Source: JBBRHQ01 sp963815645
GTDB taxonomy: Bacteria > Actinomycetota > Thermoleophilia > Solirubrobacterales > 70-9
Direction: 5' to 3'
NCBI GenBank assembly: GCA_963815645.1
Contig: CAWFHL010000007.1
Location: forward strand, 16,351-80,350
Length of the DNA stretch: 64,000 nucleotides
Shown piece by piece: positions 34,742-43,946 of this stretch (position 1 is its first letter; every line of letters begins with the position of its first letter). The notes under the pieces are model-generated. The model saw only the letters and a list, made by a program, of their open reading frames with translations, searched no databases and was not told the origin of the DNA. Both the position numbers and the translations under genes were made by a program.

Positions 34742-36754
34742 GTGGACGCCGACGCGGAGGACGGCCGGGGAGAACTGCTCTGGGAGCCATCGGCCGAGAT
34801 GGTCGAGCACTCCCGGATGAACGAGTACCAGCGCTGGCTCGCCGCCGAGCGCGGACTGCGCTTCGACGACTACGGCTCGCTCTGGGAATGGTCGGTGTCC
34901 GAGCTCGAGGCCTTCTGGGGCTCGATCTGGGACTTCTTCGAGGTGATCTCCGACGTCCCCCCCGCCGGTGCGCTGGGCGCCCGGAAGATGCCCGGCACCG
35001 AGTGGTTCCCGGGGACCCGCGTCAACTACGCCGAGCACGCCTTCCGCAACCGCGATCCAGCCGAGACCGCAATACTGCACGTCTCCGAGCTGCGCCTGCT
35101 GAGCGAGCTCAGCTGGGGGGAGTTGCGCTCCCAGGTCGCCGCGGCCGCCGCCGGGCTGCGCTCGCTCGGGGTGGAGGCCGGGGACCGGGTGGTCGCCTAC
35201 CTCCCGAATCTGCCCGAGGCGATCGTCGGCTTCCTCGCCAGCGCCTCGATCGGAGCGGTCTGGTCCTCCTGCTCGCCCGATTTCGGCCCCTCCAGCGTGG
35301 TCGATCGCTTCGCCCAGATCGAGCCGAAGGTGCTGCTCGCTGTGGACGGCTACCGCTACGGCGGCAAGGACTTCGACCGCAGCGAGTTGCTCGCCGGCCT
35401 TCAGGCGGAGATCCCGAGCCTCGAGCGAACGGTCGTCCTGCCTTACCTCTCACCTGACCCGGACCTCTCCGCACTGCGGGAGGCGAACAGCTGGACGGAG
35501 CTGCTAGCCGCCGGCGCGGGCGCCGAGCTCTCCTTCGAGCGGCTGCCCTTCTCCGACCCCCTCTGGGTTCTGTACTCCTCCGGGACGACAGGACTGCCGA
35601 AGGCGATCGTCCAGAGCCAGGGCGGAATCCTCCTCGAGCACCTGAAGAAGCTCCACCTCCACGCTGACCTGCATCGCGGCGATCGCCTCTTCTGGTTCAC
35701 GACCACCGGGTGGATGATGTGGAACTTCCTCGTCTCGGGGCTCCTGACCGAGGCGGCGATCGTGCTCTACGACGGCAATCCGGGACAGCCCGACATGGGC
35801 GTCCTCTGGGACCTCGCCGAGGACGCCGGAGTCACCTGCTTCGGCACCAGCGCCTCCTACATCTCCGCCTGCATGAAGGAGGGCCTCGAGCCGGGTGAGG
35901 GCCGCGATCTCTCCCGGCTCGGCGCGATCGGCTCCACCGGCTCGCCACTCTCGCCCGAGGGGTTTGACTGGATCTACGAGCACGTCGGACCGGACACCTG
36001 GCTGTTCTCGACCAGCGGGGGGACCGACCTCTGCACCGCTTTCGTCGGCGGCGTCGCCACCCTGCCGGTCTACCGGGGCGAGCTGCAGGCGCGGGCCCTC
36101 GGCGCCGCGGTCGAGGCCTGGGACGAGCAGGGCCGGCCGTTGATCGGCGAGGTGGGAGAGCTGGTTGTAACCAAGCCGATGCCCTCGATGCCCGTCTACC
36201 TCTGGGGCGATGAGGACGGGAGCCGCTACCTCGCCGCCTACTTCGACCACTACCCCGGGATCTGGCGCCACGGCGACTGGATCGAGATCACCTCCCGCGG
36301 CACCGCGATCATCTACGGCCGCTCGGACTCGACCATCAACCGATCCGGGGTACGGATGGGGACGAGCGAGATCTACCGGGCGGTGCAGGCGGTGCCGGAG
36401 ATCGTCGACGCCCTGGTCGTCGACCTGCCACGGAAGGGGACCGAGGGCTGGATGCCCCTGTTCGTGGTGCTCCGCGAGGGGGCCGACCTCGATCCGGACC
36501 TGGAGCGCGAGATCGCCACCCGGATCCGGGAGCGCTGCTCCCCCCGCCATGTCCCCGACCAGGTGTTCGAGGTAAAGGAGGTGCCGCGCACGCTGAGCGG
36601 CAAGGTGCTCGAGGTCCCGGTGAAGCGAATCCTCATGGGGACGCCGGCCGAGCGGGCGGCGAGCCGCGACTCGCTCGCCAACCCCGACTCGCTCGACTAC
36701 TTCACGACGCTTGCCGGGCGGCTCCGGCAGGAGGCAGGCTCAGGCGGCGGCTGA
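34742..36754 (+). CDS. aacS: Acetoacetyl-CoA synthetase (acetoacetate-CoA ligase)
   Basis: 670 residues from GTG at 34742, chosen because the longer frame would overlap the peptidase gene. ANL-superfamily adenylating enzyme: N-terminal RMNEYQRWLAAERGLRFDDY typical of AacS, P-loop LYSSGTTGLPKAIVQSQGG, FWFTTTGWMMWNFLVSGLL, FSTSGGTDLCTAFVGGV and C-terminal catalytic lysine in RTLSGKVLEVPVKRI. It activates acetoacetate with ATP and CoA, feeding the acetoacetyl-CoA to 3-hydroxybutyryl-CoA steps encoded nearby. Its 3' end overlaps the convergent GGDEF gene by 53 bases. Confidence 0.9.
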   Translation: MDADAEDGRGELLWEPSAEMVEHSRMNEYQRWLAAERGLRFDDYGSLWEWSVSELEAFWGSIWDFFEVISDVPPAGALGARKMPGTEWFPGTRVNYAEHAFRNRDPAETAILHVSELRLLSELSWGELRSQVAAAAAGLRSLGVEAGDRVVAYLPNLPEAIVGFLASASIGAVWSSCSPDFGPSSVVDRFAQIEPKVLLAVDGYRYGGKDFDRSELLAGLQAEIPSLERTVVLPYLSPDPDLSALREANSWTELLAAGAGAELSFERLPFSDPLWVLYSSGTTGLPKAIVQSQGGILLEHLKKLHLHADLHRGDRLFWFTTTGWMMWNFLVSGLLTEAAIVLYDGNPGQPDMGVLWDLAEDAGVTCFGTSASYISACMKEGLEPGEGRDLSRLGAIGSTGSPLSPEGFDWIYEHVGPDTWLFSTSGGTDLCTAFVGGVATLPVYRGELQARALGAAVEAWDEQGRPLIGEVGELVVTKPMPSMPVYLWGDEDGSRYLAAYFDHYPGIWRHGDWIEITSRGTAIIYGRSDSTINRSGVRMGTSEIYRAVQAVPEIVDALVVDLPRKGTEGWMPLFVVLREGADLDPDLEREIATRIRERCSPRHVPDQVFEVKEVPRTLSGKVLEVPVKRILMGTPAERAASRDSLANPDSLDYFTTLAGRLRQEAGSGGG

Positions 36755-37811
36755 GGTCCTCGAAGGAGACGGTGCGGTCGCGCCCCTCCCGCTTCGCCTC
36801 ATAGAGCGCGGCGTCCGCTGTGCTAAGCAGGCCATCGGCACCCTCGGCGTCCTCGGGGAAGGCGGAGACACCGGCGCTGACCGTCAATTCGAAGGCCTCC
36901 TCTGCGAACTCGGCGTGGACACGCCCGACGATGCGGTTCGCGAGATCGACCGCTTCGACCCGGTCCTCGACCTCGGGCACCAGAACCGCGAACTCATCTC
37001 CTCCCATCCTCGCCGCCAGGTCGCTGGTGCGGCTCTCTGCGGCGAGGATGCGGCCGAAGCGCACCAGGCAGTCGTCCCCCGTCTGGTGACCGAAGCGGTC
37101 GTTGACGGCCTTGAATCTGTCAAGGTCGAGCATCACCAGCCCGATCGGGCGCCGCCCGGCGCGCCGCGCCCGCTCGAGCTCCTCCTCGAGGCGCTCGTCG
37201 AACTCTCGCCGGTTCGGCAACCCGGTGAGGGAATCGGTGCGCGAGAGGTCGTGGAGGTGGCTGATCACGACGTCGAGGCGCTGGCGCATCAGGGTGAGCA
37301 CCACCGCGGAGACGATCAGCGCGGCGATCGCGAAGGCAAGGTGTAGCTCAGGCAACGGCGCATCGCCTGCGTAGAGGGCGATCCCGTACCCGCTGCAGGC
37401 GATCAGCACCGAGACGATCGAGATCGTGAAGGAGAAGAAGTACGCAGAGGTGGCGACGATCCAGATCATGAACATCGCGTATGCCCCGGCCGATGCGCCG
37501 CCGGTGAAATAGATGAAGGTCGCGACCAGCACGCCGGAGAGCGCAGGGCTGGTCTTCAGGAACCAGCGGGGAAGTCGGCCGGCCAGACCGACCCAGATGA
37601 TCCCCGCGAGCGCCGCAGCGCCGATCACGCAGAGCACTGCGAGGAGGTTGCGCCCCGGGCCGTGGGGCAGGAAGAGGGAGAGCCCGCCGACCACGGCCCC
37701 GGCGAGAAACAGCGCCCCGTAGGTGGCGGCGACCAGGCCGAGGTCCTCCGACGGCCTCACCGGCGGCCGGTCGGTGAAGCCTTTCTTCAGTCGTTCGATC
37801 GCTGTGGACAT
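36702..37811 (-). CDS. Membrane diguanylate cyclase (GGDEF domain)
   Basis: 369 residues. Six hydrophobic segments in the first ~190 residues (for example LVAATYGALFLAGAVVGGLS, VSVLIACSGYGIALYAG, HLAFAIAALIVSAVVLTLM) form a sensor-like membrane domain. The catalytic domain has DSLTGLPNRREFDERL, DLDRFKAVNDRFGHQTGDD and the intact signature RMGGDEFAVLVPE. An RxxD inhibitory site (RTSD) lies five residues before GGDEF, so product feedback is likely. It makes cyclic di-GMP from GTP. The 3' end overlaps the end of aacS on the other strand. Confidence 0.92.
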   Translation of the reverse strand: MSTAIERLKKGFTDRPPVRPSEDLGLVAATYGALFLAGAVVGGLSLFLPHGPGRNLLAVLCVIGAAALAGIIWVGLAGRLPRWFLKTSPALSGVLVATFIYFTGGASAGAYAMFMIWIVATSAYFFSFTISIVSVLIACSGYGIALYAGDAPLPELHLAFAIAALIVSAVVLTLMRQRLDVVISHLHDLSRTDSLTGLPNRREFDERLEEELERARRAGRRPIGLVMLDLDRFKAVNDRFGHQTGDDCLVRFGRILAAESRTSDLAARMGGDEFAVLVPEVEDRVEAVDLANRIVGRVHAEFAEEAFELTVSAGVSAFPEDAEGADGLLSTADAALYEAKREGRDRTVSFEDLSRRLSLPPAGAARQAS

Positions 37812-37915
37812 ATCGGGCGTCCGTCGCGGGCGCTGCAGGATTGATCGGCCGTCGGGACCCGCTCCGATACTCCCGGCAGCGAGACCCCAACGGATCTCGC
37901 CAACGCGCTCTGCGC

Positions 37916-38749
37916 CTACTCCTCGGCGGCTGCCGAGATCGCCGTCAGCAGCGTCGCGCAGACGCCGGCTAGACCGAAGGCGACGAAGGTCGCGCCGGTG
38001 TGGAAGCGAGCGTAGTCGAGCAGTGCGCCGGCCCGCGAGATCACCGCCACGCTGAGCGCGGCGCCGGCGATGGCCAGGCAGACCTCGAGCACCGGGGAGG
38101 GTTCGCGCCTCCGGGGCTCGATCCCCGGATCAGGCGCCTGATAGCCCCCCGCTCGCAGGGCGGCGAGAGCGAGGAAGCCGAATCCCGTCGCGACCAGCGT
38201 CCCGGCGAGGACGTCGCTGGGGTAATGCCAGCCGAGGACGATCACCGTGACCGAGATCGCGATCGCGTAGGCGGCGCCGAGGATCACCGCCGCCCATCGG
38301 TGCCGCCGCGGGACCACGAGGACGAGGGCAACCGCCATCGACATCGCTGCGGTCGCGTGCCCGCTCGGGAAGGAGACCGGACCGATGCCATGACCCACCA
38401 CCGGCTGCACCCGCGGATGGGCGAGGACGATCTTGAGCAGCTGGGTGGTCACGGCGGCGCCGGCGACCGCCCCGAGCCCAGCGACCAGGTGGGCGCGCCG
38501 ATCCCAGCGAAAGGCGAATATGGCAAGCACGGCGAGGAAGGCGAGCAGGGGCGGAAGATCGGCGCTGTGCGCGAGCGTCTGCAGAGCCGGCGTCCTCGCC
38601 GGGGTGGCGAGGCGGCCGAGATTCTCGTACAGCCTCGCGTCGAGGTCGGCGGCGCGGATCGTCCCGTAGACGAGGAACATCACCGCGCCGAAGGCGGCTG
38701 CGCAGGCGGCCGCAGCCGCGATCGGTGCTCTCGAGAGAGCCCTGCTCAT
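37916..38749 (-). CDS. PAP2-family membrane phosphatase
   Basis: 277 residues with about six membrane segments. The three PAP2 motifs are present: LLKIVLAHPRVQP (K...RP-like), FPSGHATAAMSMA (PSGH) and VIVLGWHYPSDVLAGTLVA (H...D). The enzyme dephosphorylates lipid phosphates such as phosphatidic acid or undecaprenyl diphosphate at the outer face of the membrane. A C-terminal extension adds two further hydrophobic stretches (LAIAGAALSVAVISRAGALL; FVAFGLAGVCATLLTAISAA). Confidence 0.87.
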   Translation of the reverse strand: MSRALSRAPIAAAAACAAAFGAVMFLVYGTIRAADLDARLYENLGRLATPARTPALQTLAHSADLPPLLAFLAVLAIFAFRWDRRAHLVAGLGAVAGAAVTTQLLKIVLAHPRVQPVVGHGIGPVSFPSGHATAAMSMAVALVLVVPRRHRWAAVILGAAYAIAISVTVIVLGWHYPSDVLAGTLVATGFGFLALAALRAGGYQAPDPGIEPRRREPSPVLEVCLAIAGAALSVAVISRAGALLDYARFHTGATFVAFGLAGVCATLLTAISAAAEE

Positions 38750-38767
38750 TGACCAAAGGTAGCCGAC

Positions 38768-40289
38768 TCAGGCCGGGGTGACCGGATTTCGCCGCCTGGC
38801 GAAGCGACGATCCTTGCTCTCGGCGGCGGCGAAACGCCTGATCAGCTCGGCCCGGAGCTCCGCCGGCTCGACCACCGCGTCGACCACCAGCTCCGAGGCC
38901 AGGTGGAGGATGTCGATGTCCTCCGCGTACTCGCGGCGCTTCTCTTCGACGAAGCGCTCGGCGCTCGCCCGGGTCCTCGATCGCCTGGATCTGGTTGAAG
39001 AAGACCGCGTTGACCGCCGCCTGCGGGCCCATCACGGCGATCGAGGCGCTGGGCAGGGCGATGCAGCAATCGGGCTCGAAGGCCGGGCCGGCCATCGCGT
39101 AGAGGCCGGCGCCGTAGGCCTTGCGGACGATCACCGAGATCTTCGGCACGGTCGCCTCGGAGACCGCGCTGATCATCTTCGCCCCGTGGCGGATGATTCC
39201 CTGGCGCTCGACCGCGGTGCCGATCATGAACCCAGGGACGTCGGCGAGGAAGAGCAGCGGCAGGTTGAAGGCGTTGCAGGTCTGGATGAAGCGCGCACCC
39301 TTGTCGGCGGAGTCGACGAACAGCACGCCGCCCTTCTGGCGGGGCTGGTTGGCGACGATCCCGATCGCGCGACCGTCGAGGCGTGCGTAGCCGACGATCA
39401 GCTCCTTTGCCCAGCGCTCGTGCACCTGCAGCAGCGAGCCCTCGTCGACCAGCCGCTCGATCAGCTCGCAGATGTCGAACGGCTGATTCTCGTCCTCGGG
39501 GATGATCTCGGCGATCGGCTCCGCCGAGGCGGGCTCGGCCGGAGGCGCAGAAGGCGGCTCCTCGCGCCAGTTGGCCGGCATGTAGGAGAGGTAGCGACGG
39601 GCGGTGTCGATCGCCTCGGCGTCGCTGCCGGCGAGGAAGTGGCCGCAGCCGGAGACGCCGGTGTGCATCTTGGCGCCCCCCATCTCCTCGAGGCTGACGC
39701 TCTCGCCGATCACCATCTCGGCCATCCGCGGGGATCCGAGGTACATCGAGGCGTTGCCCGCCCGCATGATCACCACGTCGCAGAAGGCCGGGATGTAGGC
39801 GCCACCGGCGGCGCTCGGCCCGAACAGCAGGCAGACCTGGGGCACCTGGCCGGAGAGGCGGACCTGGTTGTAGAAGATCCGACCGGCGCCGCGGCGGCCC
39901 GGGAACATCTGCACCTGATCGGTGATCCTCGCGCCGGCCGAGTCGACCAGGTAGATCATCGGGATCGCCAGCTTCAGCGCTCGCTCCTGGATCCGCAGGA
40001 TCTTCTCGACGGTCTTCGGGCCCCAGGAGCCCGCCTTGACGGTCGGGTCGTTCGCCATCAGCGCCACCTTGCGGCCGCCGATCAGCGCCGTGCCGGTGAT
40101 CACCCCGTCGGCGCCGAGGCCGTCGCTCTCCCAGTTGGCGAGCAGCGCCTCCTCCGCGAAGCTCCCGGCGTCGATCAGGCGCTCGACCCGCTCGCGGGCC
40201 TCCAGCTTGTCCTGCTCGGCCAGCTTCGAGTGGTGCCGCTCAGGGCCCCCGGAGAGAGCGGCCTCGAGCGCCGGCCGGATATCGCTCAC
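38768..40289 (-). CDS. Acyl-CoA carboxylase carboxyltransferase (beta) subunit, 3' frameshift
   Basis: GTG start at 40289. N- and C-terminal crotonase-like halves: YLVDSAGARITDQVQMFPGR, QVCLLFGPSAAGGAYIPAFC, MGGAKMHTGVSGCGHF; then DSADKGARFIQTCNAFNLPL, LFLADVPGFMIGTAVERQGI and IVRKAYGAGLYAMAGPAFEP, ASIAVMGPQAAVNAVFF. A shift near 38977 must be corrected to reach FVEEKRREYAEDIDILHLAS, ELVVDAVVEPAELR and NPVTPA. Restored length ~506. It transfers carboxyl from biotin to an acyl-CoA. HMG-CoA lyase in the same operon suggests methylcrotonyl-CoA, but propionyl- or other acyl-CoA is possible. No biotin-carboxylase subunit is in the window. Confidence 0.87.
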
Positions 40290-40927
40290 TCGGCCTCGGC
40301 CGTCGCCGCTTCCGTTGTCTCGGCCTCGCTGAAGGACGCACCGTTCGAAGCGCTCGCCCCCCGCGGCTCGCCGCGAGCGCGGCTGGCGGTGCCGGCGATG
40401 CTGCCGGCAATCTCCTCGAGCTCGTCGAGCAGCTGGTCGCGGCGCTCGGCCAGATCGGCGATCACCCCTTCGAGAGCCTCGCGCCTGCTCTGGCCGTCGG
40501 CGATGATCTTTCCGGCCTGCTCACCGGCTTCCTCGCGCATGCGCAGCGCGTAGGCGTCGGCCTTGCCACGCTCGGCCTGCGCGTAATCGTCGGACTCCGT
40601 CCGGATCCTCTCCGCGTAGTCGTCGGCCTCGACACGGGTAGCGTTCGCCTCGATTCGCGACTGCTCGACCGTCTCCGCCGCCTCGGCCTCGGCCTCGGAG
40701 CGGATCGAGCCCGCCGCCTCGCCGGCGGCGCTGAGAACGCCCGCGGTATGGCGGCCGACGTTGTCGAGCTCGCGCCTCACGGCCTCGGACGGCTCGACCT
40801 CCGCGCCCCCGCCCTCGAGCCATTCGGCGAGGTCATGGAGGTAGGCGTCGACCTCCTCGGTGTCATAGCCGCGACGGGAGCTGTTGAAGGTGGCGCTGCG
40901 AATGCGATCGACGCTCTCTTGATCCAC
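40286..40927 (-). CDS. DivIVA-domain coiled-coil protein
   Basis: 213 residues from GTG at 40927, preceded by GGAGGAGAGA. The N-terminus VDQESVDRIRSATFNSSRRG then YDTEEVDAYLHDLAEWL is the DivIVA/Wag31 pattern (F...RGYD..EVD.FL). Residues ~60-180 are an Ala/Glu-rich coiled coil (SEAEAEAAETVEQSRIEANA) and the tail is acidic and low-complexity. DivIVA proteins bind curved membrane at poles and septa. Its TGA overlaps the GTG of the carboxylase gene (GTGA), so the two are translationally coupled, an unusual partnership. Confidence 0.82.
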   Translation of the reverse strand: MDQESVDRIRSATFNSSRRGYDTEEVDAYLHDLAEWLEGGGAEVEPSEAVRRELDNVGRHTAGVLSAAGEAAGSIRSEAEAEAAETVEQSRIEANATRVEADDYAERIRTESDDYAQAERGKADAYALRMREEAGEQAGKIIADGQSRREALEGVIADLAERRDQLLDELEEIAGSIAGTASRARGEPRGASASNGASFSEAETTEAATAEAE

Positions 40928-40964
40928 TCTCTCCTCCTTCGTGTACTCGCTGGGGGTCGGGTTA

Positions 40965-41849
40965 TCAGGCCCCGGGGTCGACCGGAACCGGCTTCTCGCC
41001 CGAGTAATCGTAGAAGCCCCGCCCCGTCTTGCGGCCGAAATGACCTGCGTCGACGAGCTTTTGCAGAGTGGCCGGTGGGGCGAACCGCTGCTCGCCGTAG
41101 GAGGCGAGCATGACCTCGGCGATCGAGGCAAGGGTGTCGAGGCCGACGAAATCACAGAGGGTGAGCGGCCCCATCGGATGGCTGGCCCCCGCCATCATCC
41201 CGGTGTCGATGTCCTCGATCGAGCCGATTCCCTCCTCGAGCCCGCGGATCGCGTCGAGCAGGTAGGGAACCAGCAGGCGATTGACGATGAAGCCGCGGTT
41301 GTCGCCGGCGGCGACAGTGGTCTTGCCGAGCTTCTCCCCGAGCATGAAGCCGAGGTCGTAGGCGTCCTCGGACGTCTCCTCGGCGCGAACCACCTCGAGC
41401 AGGGGCATCACCTGGGCCGGGTTGAAGAAGTGCAGGCCGAGGAAGCTTCCGGCCCTGCCGGTGGCGGCGGCCTGGTCGGCGACCGAGAGCGAAGACGTGT
41501 TGGAGGCGAGGTAGGCGCCGTCCTTGACGACCGCGTCCACGTCGCGCCACATCTCGAGTTTCCCGTCGAGGTCCTCGGTCATCGCCTCGATCACCAGGTC
41601 GCTGTCGGCGAGGTCGGCGTAGTCGAGGGTGCCGGTGATCCGCGAGCTGATCGCCTCGGCCTCGGACTGCTCGAGCTTGCCCTTCTCGACCGCGCGGGCA
41701 AGCTGCTTCTCGATCTTGCCGATCCCGGCGTCCAGCTTCTCCTGGGAGAGCTCGCGGACGACGACGTCCCAGCCCGCCTGGGCGCAGATCTGGGCGATCC
41801 CATGGCCCATCAGGCCGCAGCCGACGACACCAACCTTCTCGATCTCCAC
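40965..41849 (-). CDS. 3-hydroxybutyryl-CoA dehydrogenase
   Basis: 294 residues. Rossmann motif VGVVGCGLMGHGIAQICAQA (GxGxxG), acidic loop SDLVIEAMTEDLDGK, active-site SNTSSLSV, catalytic HFFNPAQVMPLLEVVRAEET and NRGFIVNRLLVPYLLDAI, then VGLDTLASIAEVM and GRKTGRGFYDY at the end. It oxidises (S)-3-hydroxybutyryl-CoA to acetoacetyl-CoA or the reverse with NAD(P). With aacS, ccr and ecm in this window it fits acetoacetyl-CoA flow into the ethylmalonyl-CoA pathway. Confidence 0.92.
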   Translation of the reverse strand: MEIEKVGVVGCGLMGHGIAQICAQAGWDVVVRELSQEKLDAGIGKIEKQLARAVEKGKLEQSEAEAISSRITGTLDYADLADSDLVIEAMTEDLDGKLEMWRDVDAVVKDGAYLASNTSSLSVADQAAATGRAGSFLGLHFFNPAQVMPLLEVVRAEETSEDAYDLGFMLGEKLGKTTVAAGDNRGFIVNRLLVPYLLDAIRGLEEGIGSIEDIDTGMMAGASHPMGPLTLCDFVGLDTLASIAEVMLASYGEQRFAPPATLQKLVDAGHFGRKTGRGFYDYSGEKPVPVDPGA

Positions 41850-41890
41850 TTATTTGACTCCTGGTTCGGGTATCCGAGCGAGCGCGGAGC

Positions 41891-42268
41891 CTACCCAGGA
41901 GCGACACCGAGCCGCTCGGCCATCGCCTCGGCCACGGCCTGCAGGCCGCTGAGCGGCCGGACCATCACCATCATCTCGGCGATCAGGTCGTCTTCACCGA
42001 AACGGAGGACGTCGACGCCGTGCAGCCGGCGGTCGCCGACCCGCGCCTCGAAGACCAGCACCGCCGAGTCGCCGGACTCGACCTGGTCGGTGTAGCGAAA
42101 GTCCTCGAACACCTCGACGACGTTGCCGAGCAGCAATCTGAGCGCGTCGAGGCCCTCATAGGGCTTGTAGACGGCCGGGCTGCGGAAGACGACCTCGGGG
42201 GAGAACAGCTCCTCGATCGCCGAGAAGTCCTTCGCCTCGGCCGCGGCGCGGAAGGCATCGCTGCGCAT
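41891..42268 (-). CDS. SnoaL-like protein of the acyl-CoA operon
   Basis: 125 residues, MRSDAFRAAAEAKDFSAIEE, LFSPEVVFRSPAVYKPYEGL, NVVEVFEDFRYTDQVESGDS, VLVFEARVGDRRLHGVDVLR, FGEDDLIAEMMVMVRPLSGL. It has the NTF2-like cone fold but neither MSQENVE nor the AAGLSE tail, and no upstream box, so it is an independent family member. It starts 9 bases after the HMG-CoA lyase stop, implying a role in the same pathway. Confidence 0.8.
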   Translation of the reverse strand: MRSDAFRAAAEAKDFSAIEELFSPEVVFRSPAVYKPYEGLDALRLLLGNVVEVFEDFRYTDQVESGDSAVLVFEARVGDRRLHGVDVLRFGEDDLIAEMMVMVRPLSGLQAVAEAMAERLGVAPG

Positions 42269-42277
42269 CGCCTGACC

Positions 42278-43204
42278 CTACTCCTCCCCGCCCCAGTCCA
42301 CCGGACCGGCGCGCAGCACGTGGGCGCCGAGAGGCCGGCCGAGGACCTCCTGCGCGGCCCGCGAAGCATCGATCAGCGCCGGCAGGGAGATCCCGGTCTC
42401 GATCCCCATCTCATGCAGCATCGAGACGACGTCCTCGGTCGAGACGTTTCCGGTCGAGCCCGGGGGCACCGGGCAGCCGCCGAGCTCGCCGAAGCTCGAC
42501 TCGAACGACCCAACTCCCTCCTCCAGCGCCGCGAGGACGTTGGCGAGGCCCTGGCCGCGGGTGTTGTGGAAGTGGGCGGTGAGCTCGGCTCCGGGCAGGC
42601 GCACACGCGCCGCGGCGAAGAAGGAGCAAACCTGGCGGGGATTCGCCATCCCCGTCGTGTCGCCGAAACCGACCTCCTCGCAGCCCGCCTCGACCAGGGT
42701 GGCGGCGATCTCCAGGACCCGCTCCGGCGGGACCTGGCCCTCGTAGGGGCAACCGAAAGAAGTCGCGATCACGCCCTCACAGCGCAGCTCCGCCTCCTGC
42801 GCCGTCTCCAGGACGCTGCGGAGACCCGATAGCGACTCCTCGATCGTGCGGTTGACGTTGCGGCGGTTGTGGGTCTCCGAAGCCGAGAGGAAGACGCTGA
42901 TCTCATCGAAGCGCCGTCGCAGCTCGAGCGCCCGCTCGAGGCCCCGCTCGTTGGGGATCAGAACCGAAAGCGACACCCCATCGCGGCGTTCGATTCCCGC
43001 GAGGACCTCGGCGGCGTCGGAGAGCTGGGGAATGACCTCGGGGCGGACGAACGAGGTCACCTCGACCCGACGCACCCCGGAGGCGGTGAGCAGGTCGATC
43101 AGCCGCACCTTCTCGACGGTCGGGATCACCTCCGGCTCGTTCTGGAAGCCGTCCCGCGGCCCGACCTCGCGGATCTTGACCGTTGAGGGAAGCTCTTCGC
43201 TCAC
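42278..43204 (-). CDS. Hydroxymethylglutaryl-CoA lyase
   Basis: 308 residues from GTG at 43204 (VSEELPSTVKIREVGPRDGF). TIM-barrel lyase with VGPRDGFQNE (catalytic Arg/Asp), VTSFVRPEVIPQLSDAAEVL, SETHNRRNVNRTIEESL, VIATSFGCPYEGQVPPERV, FGDTTGMANPRQV, THFHNTRG-like TAHFHNTRGQGLANVLAAL (metal His-x-His) and LGGCPVPPGSTGNVSTEDVV, the glycine-rich loop with the active-site Cys. It splits HMG-CoA to acetyl-CoA and acetoacetate, ending leucine breakdown. First gene of the minus-strand acyl-CoA operon. Confidence 0.92.
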   Translation of the reverse strand: MSEELPSTVKIREVGPRDGFQNEPEVIPTVEKVRLIDLLTASGVRRVEVTSFVRPEVIPQLSDAAEVLAGIERRDGVSLSVLIPNERGLERALELRRRFDEISVFLSASETHNRRNVNRTIEESLSGLRSVLETAQEAELRCEGVIATSFGCPYEGQVPPERVLEIAATLVEAGCEEVGFGDTTGMANPRQVCSFFAAARVRLPGAELTAHFHNTRGQGLANVLAALEEGVGSFESSFGELGGCPVPPGSTGNVSTEDVVSMLHEMGIETGISLPALIDASRAAQEVLGRPLGAHVLRAGPVDWGGEE

Positions 43205-43214
43205 GGCTCGGAGC

Positions 43215-43540
43215 TTAGGGGCCCAACTTCCGGAGGCGGGCCGCGACCGCAGCCGGGGTGTTGCGAACGTGATCGGGTCCGTGCGCGACCTGGACATGGG
43301 TGAAGCGGAGCGTCGTGAGCCCCGCTCGAGCGTGAGCTTGATCTCTCAGGCGATCCCGAGATTGCTCGGTAGGAGTGCGGTGGTAGCGCAGGCCGTCGGT
43401 TTCGATCACCAGGCCGAGAGACGGCCAGTAGAAGTCAACTCTGAAGCGGTTGAGTCGGGCGCCGGTAACGGGAGGCGGCAGGCCGGCGGCGCGGGCCAGG
43501 GGCAGAAAGCGGCGCTCCAGTTCGGAGTCGGTTCGCCCTT
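43215..43540 (-). pseudogene. DUF559 (Vsr-like nuclease fold) protein, N-terminally truncated
   Basis: RTDSELERRFLPLARAAGLP, NRFRVDFYWPSLGLVIETDG, LRYHRTPTEQSRDRLRDQAH, LTTLRFTHVQV. The DFYWP...IETDG..YH block and following ...R...A....G... region are typical of DUF559. A TAA lies immediately upstream of RTDSEL and no start codon precedes it, so the N-terminal half is lost. It ends 10 bases before the HMG-CoA lyase start. Confidence 0.7.
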
Positions 43541-43561
43541 AGCGCGGGGCGGCCATGGCCC

Positions 43562-43936
43562 TTAGTCGCGCTTCACGCCGCCCACGTCGATCACGCGCCG
43601 CTCGTGCGTGCCGATTCCGATCGTCCGCTCACCCTCGCGGACCTCGACGTCGAAGCGCAGCTTGCGCTGGTCGGCGATCTCGCCCAGCTCGGAGCTGACG
43701 GTGCACTCGCTGCCCTCGAGTGCGGCGGCGACGTGCTTGACGCAGACCTCGAAGCCCACGGTCGCCTTGCCGTCGGGGAGGTTCTCGAAGGCGAGGACCG
43801 AGGAGCAGGCCTCCATCATCGCGATCATCCCCGGGGTGGAGAGGACGCTGGCACCGATTGTCCCCCCGACGTCGGTGACGAGACGATCGGAGACGGTGAA
43901 CGCCTCGGTCCGCTCGATTCCCGGCTCCAGTGGCAT
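43562..43936 (-). CDS. Hotdog-fold acyl-CoA thioesterase (FlK-like)
   Basis: 124 residues from ATG at 43936: MPLEPGIERTEAFTVSDRLV, GGTIGASVLSTPGMIAMMEA, CSSVLAFENLPDGKATVGFE, VCVKHVAAALEGSECTVSSE, IGIGTHERRVIDV. The STPGMIAMMEACS helix, the TVGFEVCVKHVAA strand and the terminal GTHERRVI are typical of fluoroacetyl-CoA thioesterase-like hotdog proteins. It starts 10 bases after the corrected SDR stop, so they form an operon. Substrate unknown. Confidence 0.8.
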   Translation of the reverse strand: MPLEPGIERTEAFTVSDRLVTDVGGTIGASVLSTPGMIAMMEACSSVLAFENLPDGKATVGFEVCVKHVAAALEGSECTVSSELGEIADQRKLRFDVEVREGERTIGIGTHERRVIDVGGVKRD

Positions 43937-43946
43937 CGCCGCCGCC

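Noticed and set aside
38778..40553. Long open frame of 591 codons on the plus strand
   Set aside because: It is the mirror of the acyl-CoA carboxylase gene, whose motifs are clear on the minus strand; GC-rich DNA keeps the antisense frame open.
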